From contig NC_088309.1 of the NCBI RefSeq assembly GCF_910592395.1, positions 19,658,599 to 19,722,598 of the forward strand: 64,000 bases of DNA, given 5' to 3'. Source of the DNA: Lineus longissimus. Taxonomy: Eukaryota > Nemertea > Pilidiophora > Heteronemertea > Lineidae. Positions 1 to 13,971 of this stretch are shown piece after piece. The translations under genes were made by a program, and so were the position numbers. Each line of letters begins with the position of its first letter. Position 1 is the first letter of the stretch. The notes under the pieces were generated by a model, which did no database searches, had not been told where the DNA came from, and saw nothing but the letters and a program-made list of their open reading frames with translations.

Positions 1-589
1 GGGCTGATTCAACATCATCACCGCGACTCCAGCAGGAATGAACTGACATCTACAGCCCAGTACAGACCGGCAATAACAGCTGGGTTTTCGACCCAGTGCG
101 AAGCTTTTAGAGACAAACTCGACTTACACACGGTCCTGCATAAGATAAAGCTGTCACAACGCTATTAACTTCTTAATAATTCAAAATATCATGACAGCCA
201 GCATTAGGAGTTCCCTCAATTAATTTCTGCGAAGGATTTTCCCATTGGCAATAACTTATGTCTCTTTGCAATCAACACTGAAGATTCACGAGATAAGGGC
301 TGCAAAAATATGAAATTCGCAATGCAATTTTAACTTTTTGCAAAATGTGCAGGTGTTTTCACACGATTGTCATAAAGTAGTTTCGTGATTTGTGGGGAAT
401 CCATTATTCATTATCATGCTCATCAACAAAATATATTGGATTAAAATTTGCTCCGCAGCTTCTGCAGAAGATACAGGGATATTCCAATATCAGATGACAG
501 ATACTGATTCATCATCATCATTCACTAATGGTTAGCTAGTCGATTTCCATTAACCCGCTAAGATAATGATACCTCAAATGTGTACGCCA

Positions 590-760
590 TCATATCTAAT
601 GGTGGGTCAGGAAAAGTGAAATACAGTAATATACACAATGCTGTAGTGCAGTCAGATCTGCGGGGAAATTTGATATCATTCCACCCGAAGACTTCTTTAC
701 CTCTATACAGATCGATGTACATCCACATATACAAGCAATTAGGCCAAGTCCGCTTGCAGT
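590..760 (+). repeat. Dispersed repeat family B, diverged copy
   Basis: GGTGGGTCAGGAAAAGTGAAATACAGTAATATACACAATGC-type sequence, similar to 49250-49440. The short ORF here is not a gene. Confidence 0.45.
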
Positions 761-3700
761 GGTGTGAGAGGCGAGCATAAGGTTCTGGTCAATAATCAAG
801 GTAATTACTGTGACTCCTCATCAAACCTGCCATCAGGCTCATGTATGACAGTCACCATACAGACAGGTCAAAGATCTGGTTGTACTTCCTGGGTATTATT
901 ACTCAACAAAGGTTTATCATTTGGCTTAAGAGCACTTTCAGTATTAGAAAGAAATACTTATGCAGTCTTTATGGATTCTTGTATCGACAATCTTCTTATT
1001 GCTCCTAACTAAAAGATTTCTGAATCACACAGAAATTATCTTCGAAGGTTAGATTTGATAAACCTATAATCATGACCATTCATTGGAAAGCTCTCGTGGA
1101 GTGCTCTCTGATGGTTTTGCATCATGATACATTCTCTTTCTCATTTTCTGACCCATTCAAACCAGCTGTAGTCCGGATGTCTTTAGCTACAACTAATGCA
1201 GTAGCCATTAGCAGGTCCATGAGTAATGACCATTAGCACTCTCAGCTACCAGGCATCACCGAAACAAGCGATCATAACAATTTGATCCAAGCTCTAAGGC
1301 TCCTTCAAGGGAATCCCTTAAAGTATCCCTTAAAGACACAGGTGAGGCCAGAAGGTCTTCAAAGGGATACTAACAGCATCTCTGGAACAGTCGTAGTTCA
1401 TTAATAGTGTTTACCAAAGCATGAGCTAGGGTGTCCGATTTTAAAGTGACTAATAAGGAACTAGCTATGGTTTAAAAAAGTAGGACAATACCGAGATTGA
1501 AGAGAAACCTATTTTTACACAACTTAATCTGGCTCATGCCAATAGTCTCTCTTAACATGTTCAACTTTGTATGAAGGATGGATCACAGGCACGTGAATGC
1601 CGCCAGCCATTGTCTTTTGATGGAAACTACCCGGTGAACACTTTCCCAGGCATCGTAAAACACCAAGTTTTTGTAGGGGTTTATTTTTGCAGATTTTGCA
1701 AAAAAAGATCTTTTGATGGGAAAAACCGGAAGGAATTTCATTATCGAACAAAGTAAAATTCTGAAATATTCTTTTGAGGATTTCCTAAATCACAACTATA
1801 AAGAGGTGCTAAAATTTGATACTTCACAGAACCATAGATTATAATATTGATTATATTCATGTATAAAGCAAGGAAATTTAAATATGAGTGCCTTATGCAA
1901 GTCACAAGATTCAAGGATAAACTTCAGCTTGGCTGACAAAAGCTGGTCACACGAACCTAAGAAATCTTTGTGAGATGATGTCAATTATAGCATCAAAGAA
2001 ATGAAATTATGTCAGTAAATCAGGCGTGGTGCAGATGGAAATGACATAACTGGGGCATAATGAGAGGGCGCAGTGCTCACCTGACGAACTTGCTTCGTGG
2101 TGGCATCATTTATTTTGTGAAATTACAAATCTTTTTGATCGAGGATGTTCTTCACCACGGGCGTATCATTGTGAAATCTTAAGAGGGTGTAATCCAATAA
2201 TTAATGTCTCAAAATACCAAATGAAACTCAATTTTGAATTTGATTTTCAGTTGACTGTATTTTAAGACTTTGTTTTGAAGAAGTGTGATACCCTATTAAT
2301 AGTTTGGAATAAAATATCTGACTTAAAGATGTCTTTTGATGGATTTCAATTTAGAGCCATTCTCTTAACATAGAATGATTTTAAATGCCAATGCAGAAAT
2401 TATTTCCAAACAAAACAGTGGTTTTCGGTAAGCTAAAAGGTTGAAATCAAATCAGTATTTTGCGAAGTGTTGTTCAGCAAAGATGCAAATGACATTTAAG
2501 AAATTTTAAAAGGTTAATGATTCTTCTGAACTAAGTGCAAAGATTTCCCGAAAACTGTGCCTTCAACCAGAAGTCAATCTCAAAAATTCAATTTTAAAAC
2601 GGCAGATTCGAATACGGCACTTTACGCTGAGCAGCAAACTCGATCAGTCGTAATCTTATTAATGATAGATTGAAGGAATCGACTGCAATGATGGAAGTTA
2701 AATGAGGTGGAATTGAGGACAATCCATCGAGTGGATGATTTTATAACCATAACTATAAAATTCTAATGAATATTATTCAATAAGTGATCCACTTGACGAG
2801 CGATGATTGGATTTTAATGGCAATTGATACATCAATGTTTTTGACCTGTTGCATTGAACCAGGAGCAGGCAACACCAAAAAATGAGAGTGAAATTAAAAA
2901 TAGAAAGACACTTCACCATTTAAGGAAAGTGTTAGAGCAGAGTGGATTTCCCGTAAGATGCATCGAACACGAAATTGAAGTCATCATTGGCTTGATTCCT
3001 TTTAAATTTGGCTTTCATAGGCATTATCAGACACTCTGCACCAGAATTTCACTTTATTCAAGTCACTGTTAATGATATGCAAAATGATTGATAGTCATCC
3101 ACGAAACTGAGCAGGTGAAAATTTATCGTACGATTGACTTACAAAGAAAATGACATTTTCAGTCTCGCATGTCTGGGACATTGATAAATTTGATTGTGAT
3201 TCATTTAAAGCTATAGTTGCACCACTAGAATGTGAAGAACTAGAAATAATTCAGCAATCAGCAAAGATCACCTCAAAGTGACCTGCTCCTATAGCTTTTC
3301 ATGATGACCCGTTAATTTTGGGTGCATAATAGCATAACAGCATTACAGCAATTTTTTTATTTCTATTTACTAGAGCCACTACAAAATACAATGAACAAGG
3401 AAGAGTGTAGGTCTTTGATATCACACATTTTAAATGCTTCATATCATAAATTAGCAGCCATATTGCCAATAATTTGAACGAATTACCATCTCATGTCATC
3501 AATGCTTGTGACGAACTATAACACTGTTATTTTCCACTCGAAGAGTTACGTTTGTAGATTGTCTTCAACTGAGGGCTGATCGTAATTTCGTGACTCAAAT
3601 GGAACGAAATGCATCATGATTGGGTAATCACAGGCAGGAAATAGGAGTGCAACGTTTCAATAGGCACAAAAGTCCCTACACTCAAAGGAGCGCGTGGAAA

Positions 3701-6700
3701 TTCAATCGCATCACATATTCCAATTTTCAATCCATGCCTTTAAAAGGTTCGGCTCAAAAATGATAATTAAATCAGATGTGATGGCAATGTGCGAGTTTTT
3801 TCTGTAAGTCTTTGATGATGATGGATGCGGTTTGGTTCAGATGTTTCAAAAGCAGGCGAGTGATGATGATGGGGAGGTGCGTGTATCCCGTTTTCATCTT
3901 CCGATATTTCACCTGACTTCCCAACAATCACCCAAGCAGCATAACTCATAAGCTGGGCATTTCAAATCACAACCTCATGTCTTCAAGATAATCAGATATC
4001 CAGTCATGAAGTCATGCACACAGTGGTAACAGCAAGCATTAATTTCTTGAGAGCATGTACCATTTATTCGGAAATATTTGTGACCATTTTATTTTGTGGT
4101 TTGGTGACATTGCAACTTTTGCGTACTTATAACTTAGCATTTTGACAAATCTCGATCTGAAAATGATATCTGATAGATTTTCATTTTGCGAATATCTGTA
4201 GACACAAAAATAAAATATATTTCTGGGTTGATTGTATCAAAGACATTTCATTAAAAATAATCCAAACACAAACATTTTTAATATAAGGAGTCTGATATGA
4301 CGTTTATATGCGTAGACTTTAATGGATACTCGAAATATCAAATATTGGAAAACATGACAAGAGATTTACACTTATTTGAAAAAAACCCTCATTTCTGCAG
4401 ATAAATGGGCTTGAAAATCTAACTTTATTGGGAGCAATAACACAGTTATGACAGATGACATTTTTTTTGCTTTGTTCCAGAACAGAGCACAAGTAAAGAA
4501 CCAGAGAGCATAGCTTTTGCCAATAAGACAATTTATCATTTTAGATTATTATATCTATCATGTCTATACCCCTGGGCAGAAGATGTGACCAGCTGTAGTA
4601 TAGATCTGGATGTCGCATTTGGGGAAAGGGGAAAAGGGGGAAATGTGATATTTTTAAAAAGGAAACTTTTTGAAAAATGATTTAACGAGTAACCTTAAAC
4701 ATGTCTAGAGGTGTTTAGATACCACTAAAGTAACCTACTGTGTTACACAGCAAACAAAGCCTTTCTACAAAGTTGTCTAACTTTGGACAAGGTTATCTCT
4801 CTACTACTCAAAAGAGTGATGTATTCCAAAGCCCATATATCAGTCAATTTTTAAGAGATTGCCAAGTATCATACATCATTCTGAAGACAACTGTGTGAGG
4901 AACCATCCCATACTAATAACGCATTTTCAAAATTTTTCCACATTTGAATACTTTAGTTAGAGCTGTTGACACATATTATTGAATTCTGATCAGGAATGCA
5001 TTTTCATCGATACACACTGTTTATCAGACATCTTGAATGCAACATCAATACTTAAGTGACAGGCGTCAAACAGACTACACAAGTGGTTACCTGTCTTCTT
5101 TCAACATGTCAACTACCTGTCAATTATCAATTAGCGCATTGATTGGCAGCTATCAAAAAGCAATTCATACACATTCAATCCAATATGCGATACGATAACC
5201 TTTCATTGATATTCTTGGAAGGCAGCAGTTTTGATTGAACATGCAGGGTGGAAAAAGCGTATATTGTGAAAACATTGCAAGACTGCATAATCACTTTAAC
5301 ATTTTTTCTTTTTTCTTTTGGTCCAGAAATGGTTTAGCCAATTTTGAATGCTTTTATTGTCACATACCACCTTCATAATCCTCATGCCATTCGGCCTTGA
5401 GGTATGATAGTCAAACAGATTGTCAAAGTCATAACATTTCTAAATATATGAAATTCAATTCAAACCCCAGAAAGTAATTCCGTGTTTAATTTCTCCAACA
5501 AAAGCTTTACCGTAATGGGCTTTTAACAATCTCACTATAAGTATTGCCACTGTTCAACAAAAGTACCAAATAAGAAGAAAATCCGAGAAATATGTGACGG
5601 AGGGCTGTATATGACTAAGTTGGTTACAGAAATCTTGTTATAAACTGTGTTCTCTATTATCCTATTACTAGTCAACGAATGTGTAAAGAGCTGAATCAAG
5701 TATTCTTAAAGGGACAAGACAACAAGAGCATTTTAAGTAGCATTAAAGATTTGGCCAAAATAGCTACAGGAAACCAAGATATTGCCTTTTTTATGACGAG
5801 ATATCAGGTACCCCACCCCATTCCCCTCATAACTGATAGCCTCTTCAATGTTTGCATTTTCAACTGAAATCAACTCACAATTCAAGCATCTAATCACACA
5901 AAGACATTCCAAGTCATGTGAAATTTAGGGGTGAATCAATGTGACCCTCTCGCAGTGTCTATTTTCATTACAAATAGACTTAGTCTATTTCAAAACCAAA
6001 CTCTAGTTTTTGACATTTCCCAGAACATTTCAAAGTCCAATCTTTAGTAGATGGAGGTGATGGCCGGGAGTTCGCCTACTCAAATTCAATCTCTGAATAT
6101 CGCCATTTTAAAAGATTAGACCAAAAGGTTTAGTTGAAAGAGGTAACAAAAAGCATAAAGTATACCAAAATGGTGTCTTCTGAAGCTGTACCTTCCATTA
6201 GTATCACAATCTGATATCTCTCAGTTAAACAAAACGGAAATTTTTTATCCTAGACAAGTACCTTAAGCTGAACAGATTTATCATTTGGCAAGAGCAATTC
6301 TTGGGATTATAAAATCGAAATCGGCTTGGCAGAAAAACCAATTGATATTTATAATAGGCTTGGCGAGAAAGGGTTTGTAACAAAGGGTGAGATCCCTGCC
6401 TATTGTTCGCTGCATGCTTTAACATTGTGGCTTGTGTGGACTGAAAAAGAGAAGCATATGATGGGCTCAGCGAGGTTCTTCAGGTATCTTAGTGACCAGC
6501 ATGACCGGAAGAGAAAGGGTTGAGGGAGGCACATAAAAGCCAAGTCATAGCGTGGCTTGATAGATACTTGGGGATTGTTGGTCTATATACTATCCTCCTT
6601 TAATGTTTAAAGCATATCACTTTGGCTGCTTAAGCTGGTTATCCATTCTATTCATTGCCAATATATATGTACAATGACTCATAGCTGTTGCCATACCAAG

Positions 6701-7629
6701 TTAAAGACACAGCCTCAGCCATCAGCTTTTTCCAAAAGGCGTGGTTAAAACCACTGGTCATCCCCCAGAAATTCTTAGGGATCCATGAACTATAAGGAAA
6801 CACAAAAGTTCAGTTATCCAATATAACATTTCCATTTATTCCCATGAAATCAGCTGCCCTTGACAGACCCTCTACAGGCCCTGCGGCAGCTCAGGGAGGG
6901 AGGGTGGGGCATACACTTGCCAGACAGGTTACATAGTCTGTACTAAAACACCGTGGCCAACAGCAAATTGTTTTCAAACCTTTCCTCGAGTCAAATATAT
7001 ACAAAATATTTCACGGCCAATTGGTATTTTTTATGACCCTAAAACCTAAGTATTCCACATTCAGAACTGCCCCTTGTATCAAATGTCAAAGGTTGTCTAC
7101 TTTGGCTATTACTTTTTTAACCAGGACATGCAATCTTGTCTCGACTTTTCACCCAATGTCAAAATCCATATCCAGATACAAAATATACAAAAGCCCTACG
7201 TCTACACAAGAATCGCTATAATATAGATACGGGGAGCTTTTAGAGTCAAAGAAAACTGCACCATTAGGTTGGGAATGAGAGAGGACCAAAACGTTTTTGA
7301 TATGCAAAAGTACTGAACCAAATATATCATCAGACAACTACTCCATATCCTGACATAAATGCTGATTTTATAGAGTGAAAGAAATATGACATTTGTTATG
7401 GATGTTTAAAATGTCTGGCGCATCAAACTGCCATGTCCTGTGTGACAAACTTATTAACTAATGCCGCTTCTTTGAATAAATATATCAACCAATCGTGTAA
7501 TGCACATTTTCAACAAACAGCAGTAAACACAAACACCAAAACGATTTAATTGTTTGGTCAACGAAAAGCAATGGCGCCATCCCCATTAACCCACTCTTCT
7601 AGATGACATCAATATAGATGGATCCTCAT

Positions 7630-7860
7630 CTCGATGGCCTTATGGCTAAGGTGTCTGCCTCATTAATGGAAGGTCAAAGGTTTGAGCCCTGCTGGTAGCT
7701 CTTTCTGATGCAGTTGGTTGGTAGCCACCCGCTAGTTGAATATAGCGTACTATTCAAACTGCTTACTTGCCAGGCTCCAGGCATTAGATTGGAACTTGGA
7801 AATAAAGAGTGTCTCATAAGCCAAATCTTACTGGGCCTTTCACTAGGGGTGACATAATGA
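7630..7860 (+). repeat. tRNA-derived SINE-like element
   Basis: TATGGCTAAGGTGTCTG at about 7644 resembles a pol III A box and GGTTTGAGCCCTG at about 7679 a B box, at tRNA-like spacing, each with one mismatch to consensus. The following ~150 bp are unrelated to tRNA, as in a SINE body. Confidence 0.5.
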
Positions 7861-10029
7861 TAAAAAAACTTCTTTATACACCAATTTTCCCCTATTCTAA
7901 TTGTTTCATGGTAAAATAATTGATGAAAATGTTTAACACAAATTAAAATCAGTTTTAAAAGGTGAACATCAGCATTGGACAGAACCTGGAACTGGACTTT
8001 ACCTGTTTTACCAAACAGGCTTTTTAACATTTAAACTTCGTATATCATTGGCAAAGGAATAAAATAAATCAGTAAAATAAAGACCTATAACACACTCAGA
8101 AATCAAAACCATCAATACAACCAAAAGGGCAAAATAAGTGGGAAGTTACCTCAGAAAAGATGTCAGGATTATTTGAAACTAATCAGTATAACACGCCTCA
8201 ATTAAGAAATGATAGATTTGACACCTTTTCTCTCTATTGTCTTATTCTTTGCTTTACCAGGTTTATGAAAGAAAGCGACCATCTAGCCACGGGAGGGCAA
8301 CTCAGTAATGATAGGAAAATTGTCCAGATGCACAAGAAATCGTAACAATCGAATCAAAAATTTGTAATTTTGAATGCTCTCTCCACTGCCATTTATCATA
8401 GTATTTTTCTCTTCAACAAATGCTTTTTGTATGATAAGATAACCACAAAAGCTCTTTGCAGTAAACCTAAAAGTCATACCCTTGATATTTTGATAAATTT
8501 AGAATGAAGTTCACAGAGATTCGATTGATTATCATAACTCTTGTGCACTCCTAACCAATTTTCATATCACGAGATAGAAAAAAAACAACACATTTCGTAC
8601 ATTTCAAGTTGAAGCATGAAGAAGAAAGAAAAACAAAATAGTAAACAACAATTATCTATCAATATGGGGATGGACACAAAATATTTCAAATAGGTTATCA
8701 TCAGTCAAGAAACACAAAGTCACATTCACTGAAAGACTCAAGCTGCAACAAGTCAAACTGCTCAGACTATTAAACAACAGACAGCTAGGCCAATAAGCAG
8801 TTATTGACTTAACATTAAGACAGAAGTGAATCTCATCCTCTTTGCTTTTAATATCAAAATGATTGAAGTTTACAAACCAAGGATGACGGTATTGAGTGGT
8901 TGACCTTTCGTTTAAGGAAGTAAAATATAAACCATAGATTGAAATAAATCTTTTCCAATATGTCTAATTTGATGTTTTTTGAAGCTCAATTTTTATAACC
9001 AATTATTTTTTTGTGGAACATAAGTTCTTTAAATTTTTTTCTCAAACTTTTAACATACTAAAAAAATACAATGTTTTCGTTGCAATTTTAAATGCATAGA
9101 ACAATATTATTCTGAAATGTTTCGATTGAATAATTAAGTACCAAATCAATGCCACCTACCCGATCTAGGTCAGAATCTTAGCTGCCACAGCACAAACTAG
9201 TTCAGAATCTTCCCCACCACTGCTCATAAGTTCAACTCGCTGCAACGCATTCGATGAGTTGTGACCGAGAAGTTTCGTTTATTTCATAATCAATGCTTTT
9301 CAAAAGATAATTTGACCCAATATCGTTTTGAAGAGTAGCCAAGTTTCGTGCAAAGTGCCAAGACATGGTTGAAGTGATATTGGAATTGTGCAAAAGATAT
9401 ATACATATGTAGACCAGTGCAACAACTAGGGTGGAGATGCATCTACGACAAAGAAAATGTTCAAGTAATCAATGGAAAGATAAAATAAATGACGAACACT
9501 GCTCATCTGGGTTAGATATTCAGTTGAATATGACCAGATCATGAAAAACCCTGTTCCCCATAGCTCTATTCAGAAAAGAAAAAGAGGGGCAGAGCTAACA
9601 TTTTTTGCAAGCTCAGAAAAATAATAACGATTTTTTCTTCAAATATCTTACATCAGTTTCGCCCTTATATGTACTTTAGAGACAGACGTAGAGTCAACTG
9701 GTAGCATTTTAAGGTGATTAGAATGACTCAGGAAATTCCATTTCACCCAAAAGATTTCTTCAAGCAACTCTGTTTGGATTATAAAAGATAGGAGCAGAGA
9801 ATGGCCCCTGGCTGGAGGAGGGCACTCTTTCTGCAAGTGCTTTAGATGGAGAACACGACATGGTGGCAGTACCAGGAATTAAAGGTAGAACTGCCAGGGT
9901 TTCAAAGAATCGTAGCCCCAGAATCCACAGATGAGATATGTTCGAAGCAAAGCGAAGCTGAGCAGTTTAACCGTGATGCAACTTAAAGGAGTGTACAGAG
10001 GACTACAAGCCAATCTGAATTGACCTGAA

Positions 10030-10455
10030 CTTTAAAATAACATATTGCCTAAATAGTGCACTATTGAAACAGTCAGATACACACACTTCAAAATAGTCCT
10101 GTCAGATATACACAGTTCGATATAGTCCAGTCACACACCCACAGTTCAATATAGGCAGTCAGGTACGACAGCTCAAAATAGGTCAATTTGGATATCAAAC
10201 TGATATGATACATATTGCATACTGACCATTTCAAGCAATGAAATACTGGACTATTTAAAAACGTTTGATATTCTGACTGTTTTAAACAGTTGTGGAAAAC
10301 TGACCATTCCAAACAGTCAAACAGCGACTGTTCAAACGAGTCAAAACAGCGTTTCAAGAGGTCAGTATTCGATGTTACAAACAGTCAAACGGAGTCTGTT
10401 TGAATTCCAAACAGCCAAACAGAGACTGTTTGAAACAGTGAAACAGTTTTGTCAA
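10030..10455. repeat. Degenerate short tandem repeat, AACAGTC / GACTGTTT
   Basis: Many diverged ~30-bp units built on AACAGTCAAACAG and its complement CTGTTTGAAACAG, so the unit can pair with its neighbours. Lies about 120 bp past the donor of the 10575-10637 exon. Confidence 0.6.
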
Positions 10456-10574
10456 ATAGAGGCAGCCACTGCTGTCTCCAAACCTAGCCATGCCTACCAT
10501 TTACAAATTAACATTCAGGATTAAAATGACTGGAAAAGAAACATCCACTGAGAAATGAAGAACTCGATCCTCAC

Positions 10575-10637
10575 CTATCACGCCTGTGTTTCTTTTTCTT
10601 TTTCTTATCCTTTCGGCTCGGAGACGGACTTTCAGAG
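10575..10637 (-). CDS. SRRM2: SRRM2-like exon, Ser-Pro and poly-Lys segment
   Basis: A 63-nt exon with acceptor TTTCTCATTACAG and donor GATAG|GTGAGG (10574-10569). The leading C completes Arg (after CG) or Ser (after the microexon's AG). The peptide reads SESPSPSRKDKKKKKKHRRD with AG carried on. Ser-Pro pairs followed by a Lys/His/Arg run match the early RS/Lys-rich part of SRRM2. Phase 2-2, a multiple of three, compatible with both 43805-43888 and 41321-41350 as the upstream neighbour. The preceding intron is about 30.7 kb and hosts the DIRS element. Homology of so simple a sequence is weak alone; strand, phase and splice sites support it. Confidence 0.75.
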
Positions 10638-11017
10638 CTGTAATGAGAAACGTGAAAACACATGAATATTCAGACTGTTGGGTTAACAAAGAGTTGCTTT
10701 TACTTGAGGGAAATCATGTCCACAGCCTTACTTTTATCAAATACCACACTGAAATTGGTAATTGGTGGCTATAAGTTGCGAGAACGAGTCGTTAATGGAT
10801 AAAAGAAGGTTGTCAATTACCATGACCAGGATGGTGACCTCAGGCATTTAAAATGTAGTTTTATAGTTAATAGTAGATTCTCTTTGTGTTATGGTAAGAA
10901 AACCTCACCCACCCCCCACCCCCATTGACAGTGATAAATGGCCATACGAATAACCTTCTCAGCAAAATATAACATATTTATAGTAAACTCTCTTAGATAA
11001 TAAACAACAATACAGTA

Positions 11018-11190
11018 GTATCTCTATATTAGGGACACCATTTGGACTGACAAATGCTGTCCTTATAGGGAGGAGTTGTCCTGAGTACAGAGGTCAAGCC
11101 TTTATAGAATCAACTTGTATGGGATCAAAATTACAGTCTCTTAATAGGGAGGGTGTCCAGCTAAAAGAGGTGTCCACTAAGGGAGGTTTC
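11018..11190 (+). repeat. Dispersed repeat family A, copy 1
   Basis: Contains TCTCTATATTAGGGACACC, GGACTGACAAATGCTGTCC and AAGGGAGGTTT, shared with copies at 13371-13517, 34108-34290 and 61590-61705. Blocks like CTCTATTAAGGACA recur in both orientations inside each copy, giving an internal inverted-repeat structure as in non-autonomous DNA transposons. Confidence 0.7.
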
Positions 11191-11979
11191 AATGTCCTCA
11201 TATATCTTGTTAGCCATTGTAAGTCCACATCTAAAGAACAAATATGATGACAACCTAATGATATTCTGAGCGACTGAAGGATGTTCTTCCACCTGAGTGA
11301 AGGATGCTCATCAGAGCAGAACATTTTGCAACAACGATCAATCATCTCCGCTATAAAAAAGAACGCAGCTATCACCTGCGGCCATGGATGACGGATTAGC
11401 AGATTCTCAACAATTATCACAAGTGCCCCGTCCATAATGAGGTCACATGGATTCACTCTCAAAATGAAGGGGAATAGACAGGGAAGGTAGGCAAAGGGTT
11501 TTTTGATGGTTTAGTACTCGAGTACTCCCGATGTAAGGATTGGTTCAGACACATATAAGTATCGCACTATTATTTTTATTCCCCACTCCTTACTAAACAA
11601 ACATTTGTGATTTCAACAAAATATGGAAAAAAATTGGTGCAAATATGCGTGAAAAAATGAATATTTTCTTTTAACTTGGTTAATAAAGAACTTGCAATAT
11701 TTGTTTTCTCTAGCTTCCTGTTCTCCAGGGCTTATAACCAGGCATCTAATGATGTCAAAGCCAGATTATCACAAAAAAGTCAATCAGCTAATCCTGACAA
11801 GCAGATATTTGGCTTTGACAGCAAAGGATTATTTTCAAGGTCATATTTTATTTCAATACAGATTTGTGAATGACAGGCGTTTTTCCTTCCAAGGGAACAG
11901 TTTCAAAATATAAGGTAATATTATAATCCCTCTTCCTCTATCATCATGACAAGGTGCTGCAAGGAATATAGGTGATCGG

Positions 11980-12150
11980 TGTCAGCCTTGTCCACTCACT
12001 GACTATGTTTCACTGACTAGTACCAAATATTATCAACCATCAAATCTCAACTCACTACTGTTGTCCTTGTCCACTTCACCGACCACGTTTCACTGACCAG
12101 GCCCAGCTCTTATTAAACATGTTAAACATCACTTCTAAACCCACTTCACC
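11980..12150. repeat. Tandem duplication, ~80 bp, two copies
   Basis: CTTGTCCACT..CACTGAC/CGAC..GTTTCACTGAC repeats at about 11987 and 12067, followed by related ATCAAACATC-type sequence. Confidence 0.5.
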
Positions 12151-13370
12151 CCCATGGCCAATCTGCCTCGCTCGCATTGCCGATGACGAGCAGATCTTTT
12201 TTGGTTGGTTATCCATTGTCTAATGAGAAAGGTCAAATCCCAAGAAGAAAGACATGAAAGAGAAGGCAGAGAGACAGATTTGCTAAAAAGCAATAAACTT
12301 TGAGGTAGCAGCACTCGACTGCCATCAAAATCTTTGGAAGTTGTGCTGCTTTATTAAATCACGTGCCATGTCTGATCTCACGACTAATTGGTTCCCCTTT
12401 CATGGCCTAGCAGTCAAAGAGACCGATCGCTTGGACCATAAGTTTTTAATGATGAGGCAGTATCAAACTGGTATGAAAGCGATTGTCCATCTGAATAGAT
12501 TGGTCAGCATGAATGCTTGGCTGCCTTTATCATGTATATCTTTGGTCAAGCAGTCTGCCTGACGACCAACGCAGCCGTGCCCTTCATCAACCATCTCCTT
12601 GAGCCGTGGAATAGGGAACTCAACTGAACTGGTTTTGTTATCAATCCAGACACACTTGAATTAACGACTGACCATGCACCACCACTTTGGCTAGAATTTG
12701 AAATCCTCTGGAGCATAGAGCTCTTTCAAAATGTAGCAATGCCAATTTCAAGGGTGGGAGTCTGTTCTTTAGCAAAGCGTCCAAGGTTTAAAATGGGCAT
12801 TCACTTCATTTTGAAGGAGTTTGAATTGCTTGAGAAATTCAAGCTCCAGCCAAAATGGCGGTACCTATGGTCAACCCTCAATGCACCGACTTACAGTAAA
12901 ACTTGTAAATGGTTCTAAAGTGAGAAGCTGCATGAAAGAAACACCAGCTACCTCTCTTTCTGCTTCGTCTGGAAAGTAGATGTGATATTACACACAGTGA
13001 CGACCATCTCATAGCCTAGCCAGTGGCATGTCTCTTCTACATGATGTAATGAGTGAAAGGCCTCTCTGGCATACTTCAGTTGACTAGCAACATCTCCCGC
13101 AGATCTACTAATGATAGATCTTGGTAACCGATTGGACTGGGGCTGATTTGATGGATTATAGAGCATCGAATATTATTGATAACCAATATGACATGTCTAG
13201 CCCAGGGAAACAGGTACTGGAGATGGTCAACGGGTCAGGCAAGTTGAATGGTCACCATGTCAAGCCTCTACATTTTGCAGATTGTTGAATTAATCAAGGC
13301 CAACAGATCCCTGGCCTGGCGCCAAATCTAATAGAAGTGGTAAAAATTGCAACTACGATAAAACCTTCGG

Positions 13371-13517
13371 GTAAGGACGTCCTCGGGGCTCACAAGTGCT
13401 GTCCTTAATAGAGAGCTGTCCTGATTGGAGAGGTCAAATTGAATGGCGAACACCACTTTGGGTCCAAAGCTTGTGTCCTCAATAGAGAGGTTGTCCCCTA
13501 AGGGAGGTTCGACTGTA
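13371..13517 (+). repeat. Dispersed repeat family A, copy 2
   Basis: GCTGTCCTTAATAGAGAG, GGAGAGGTCAAATTGAATGG and CCCTAAGGGAGGTTCGACTG match copies 1 and 4. Confidence 0.7.
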
Positions 13518-13971
13518 TTACTTCATCAGATTCATCTTTGTTTCTCTGACGTTAACGATGGCATATACATGTACCACTCACTTCAGAAAATCGAAATTCT
13601 ACAAAGTTGATTTTTAAAATGCGCCTTCACAGGATGAATCATTCTCTATTATTAGGATGCTGTCATTTCTATTACCAGCAAATCATCCAATATCAAATAT
13701 CTGTACACACAACATGACAAATCTCCGTATAATGGCTTGTCAAATCTATCGTGTTTCACTCGGTCGCCGTTATGACGATATTTTTGATCGACTACATGTA
13801 GACATACCAATAAGGAGGAAAAAAAGCTCATCAGGAAAGATGCTATCGAGGAGTGTAGATAACCACCTGTCGATAGTTGATTACATCCCTTGCAAGATTT
13901 TTGCCTTTGAGATCAGTAGACTGTAAGGAATAGATGATTGGAATTTGATAGGCAAGACTTACCGAGGAGTC

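Larger units (their letters stand above)
1..10574. other. Intron of the SRRM2-like gene (3' side), or intergenic
   Basis: AT-rich, with only short ORFs lacking domain character. It holds a B-family repeat copy (about 590-760), a tRNA-SINE-like head (about 7630-7860), a GC-rich patch at 6845-6905 and the degenerate repeat at 10030-10455. No phase-compatible RS-rich exon was found on the minus strand, so the next SRRM2 exon should lie before base 1. Confidence 0.6.

Noticed and set aside
2080-2130. Minus-strand PPRSKFV before GTGAGC as an SRRM2 exon
   Set aside because: A stop lies just upstream in frame and there is no plausible acceptor between.
3767-3949. Minus-strand 60-aa ORF with HHHH and acidic segments
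   Set aside because: No acceptor with a pyrimidine tract, no phase match to the SRRM2 exons, and no recognised family.
7630-7705. Possible tRNA gene
   Set aside because: A and B boxes are present but acceptor and anticodon stems do not pair as a tRNA; better as a SINE head.
11094-11462. Minus-strand 122-aa ORF
   Set aside because: Overlaps a family-A repeat, has no domain character and no supporting splice sites.
12341-12562. Plus-strand 73-aa ORF
   Set aside because: No domain, no splice support; nearby tRNA-like words suggest repeat-derived sequence.
12954-12970. Minus-strand 17-nt segment between CTACTTTCCAG and GAG|GTAGCT reading RSRK
   Set aside because: Splice sites and composition look tempting for an SRRM2 microexon, but 17 nt breaks the 2-2 phase and puts the next exon in a non-RS frame.
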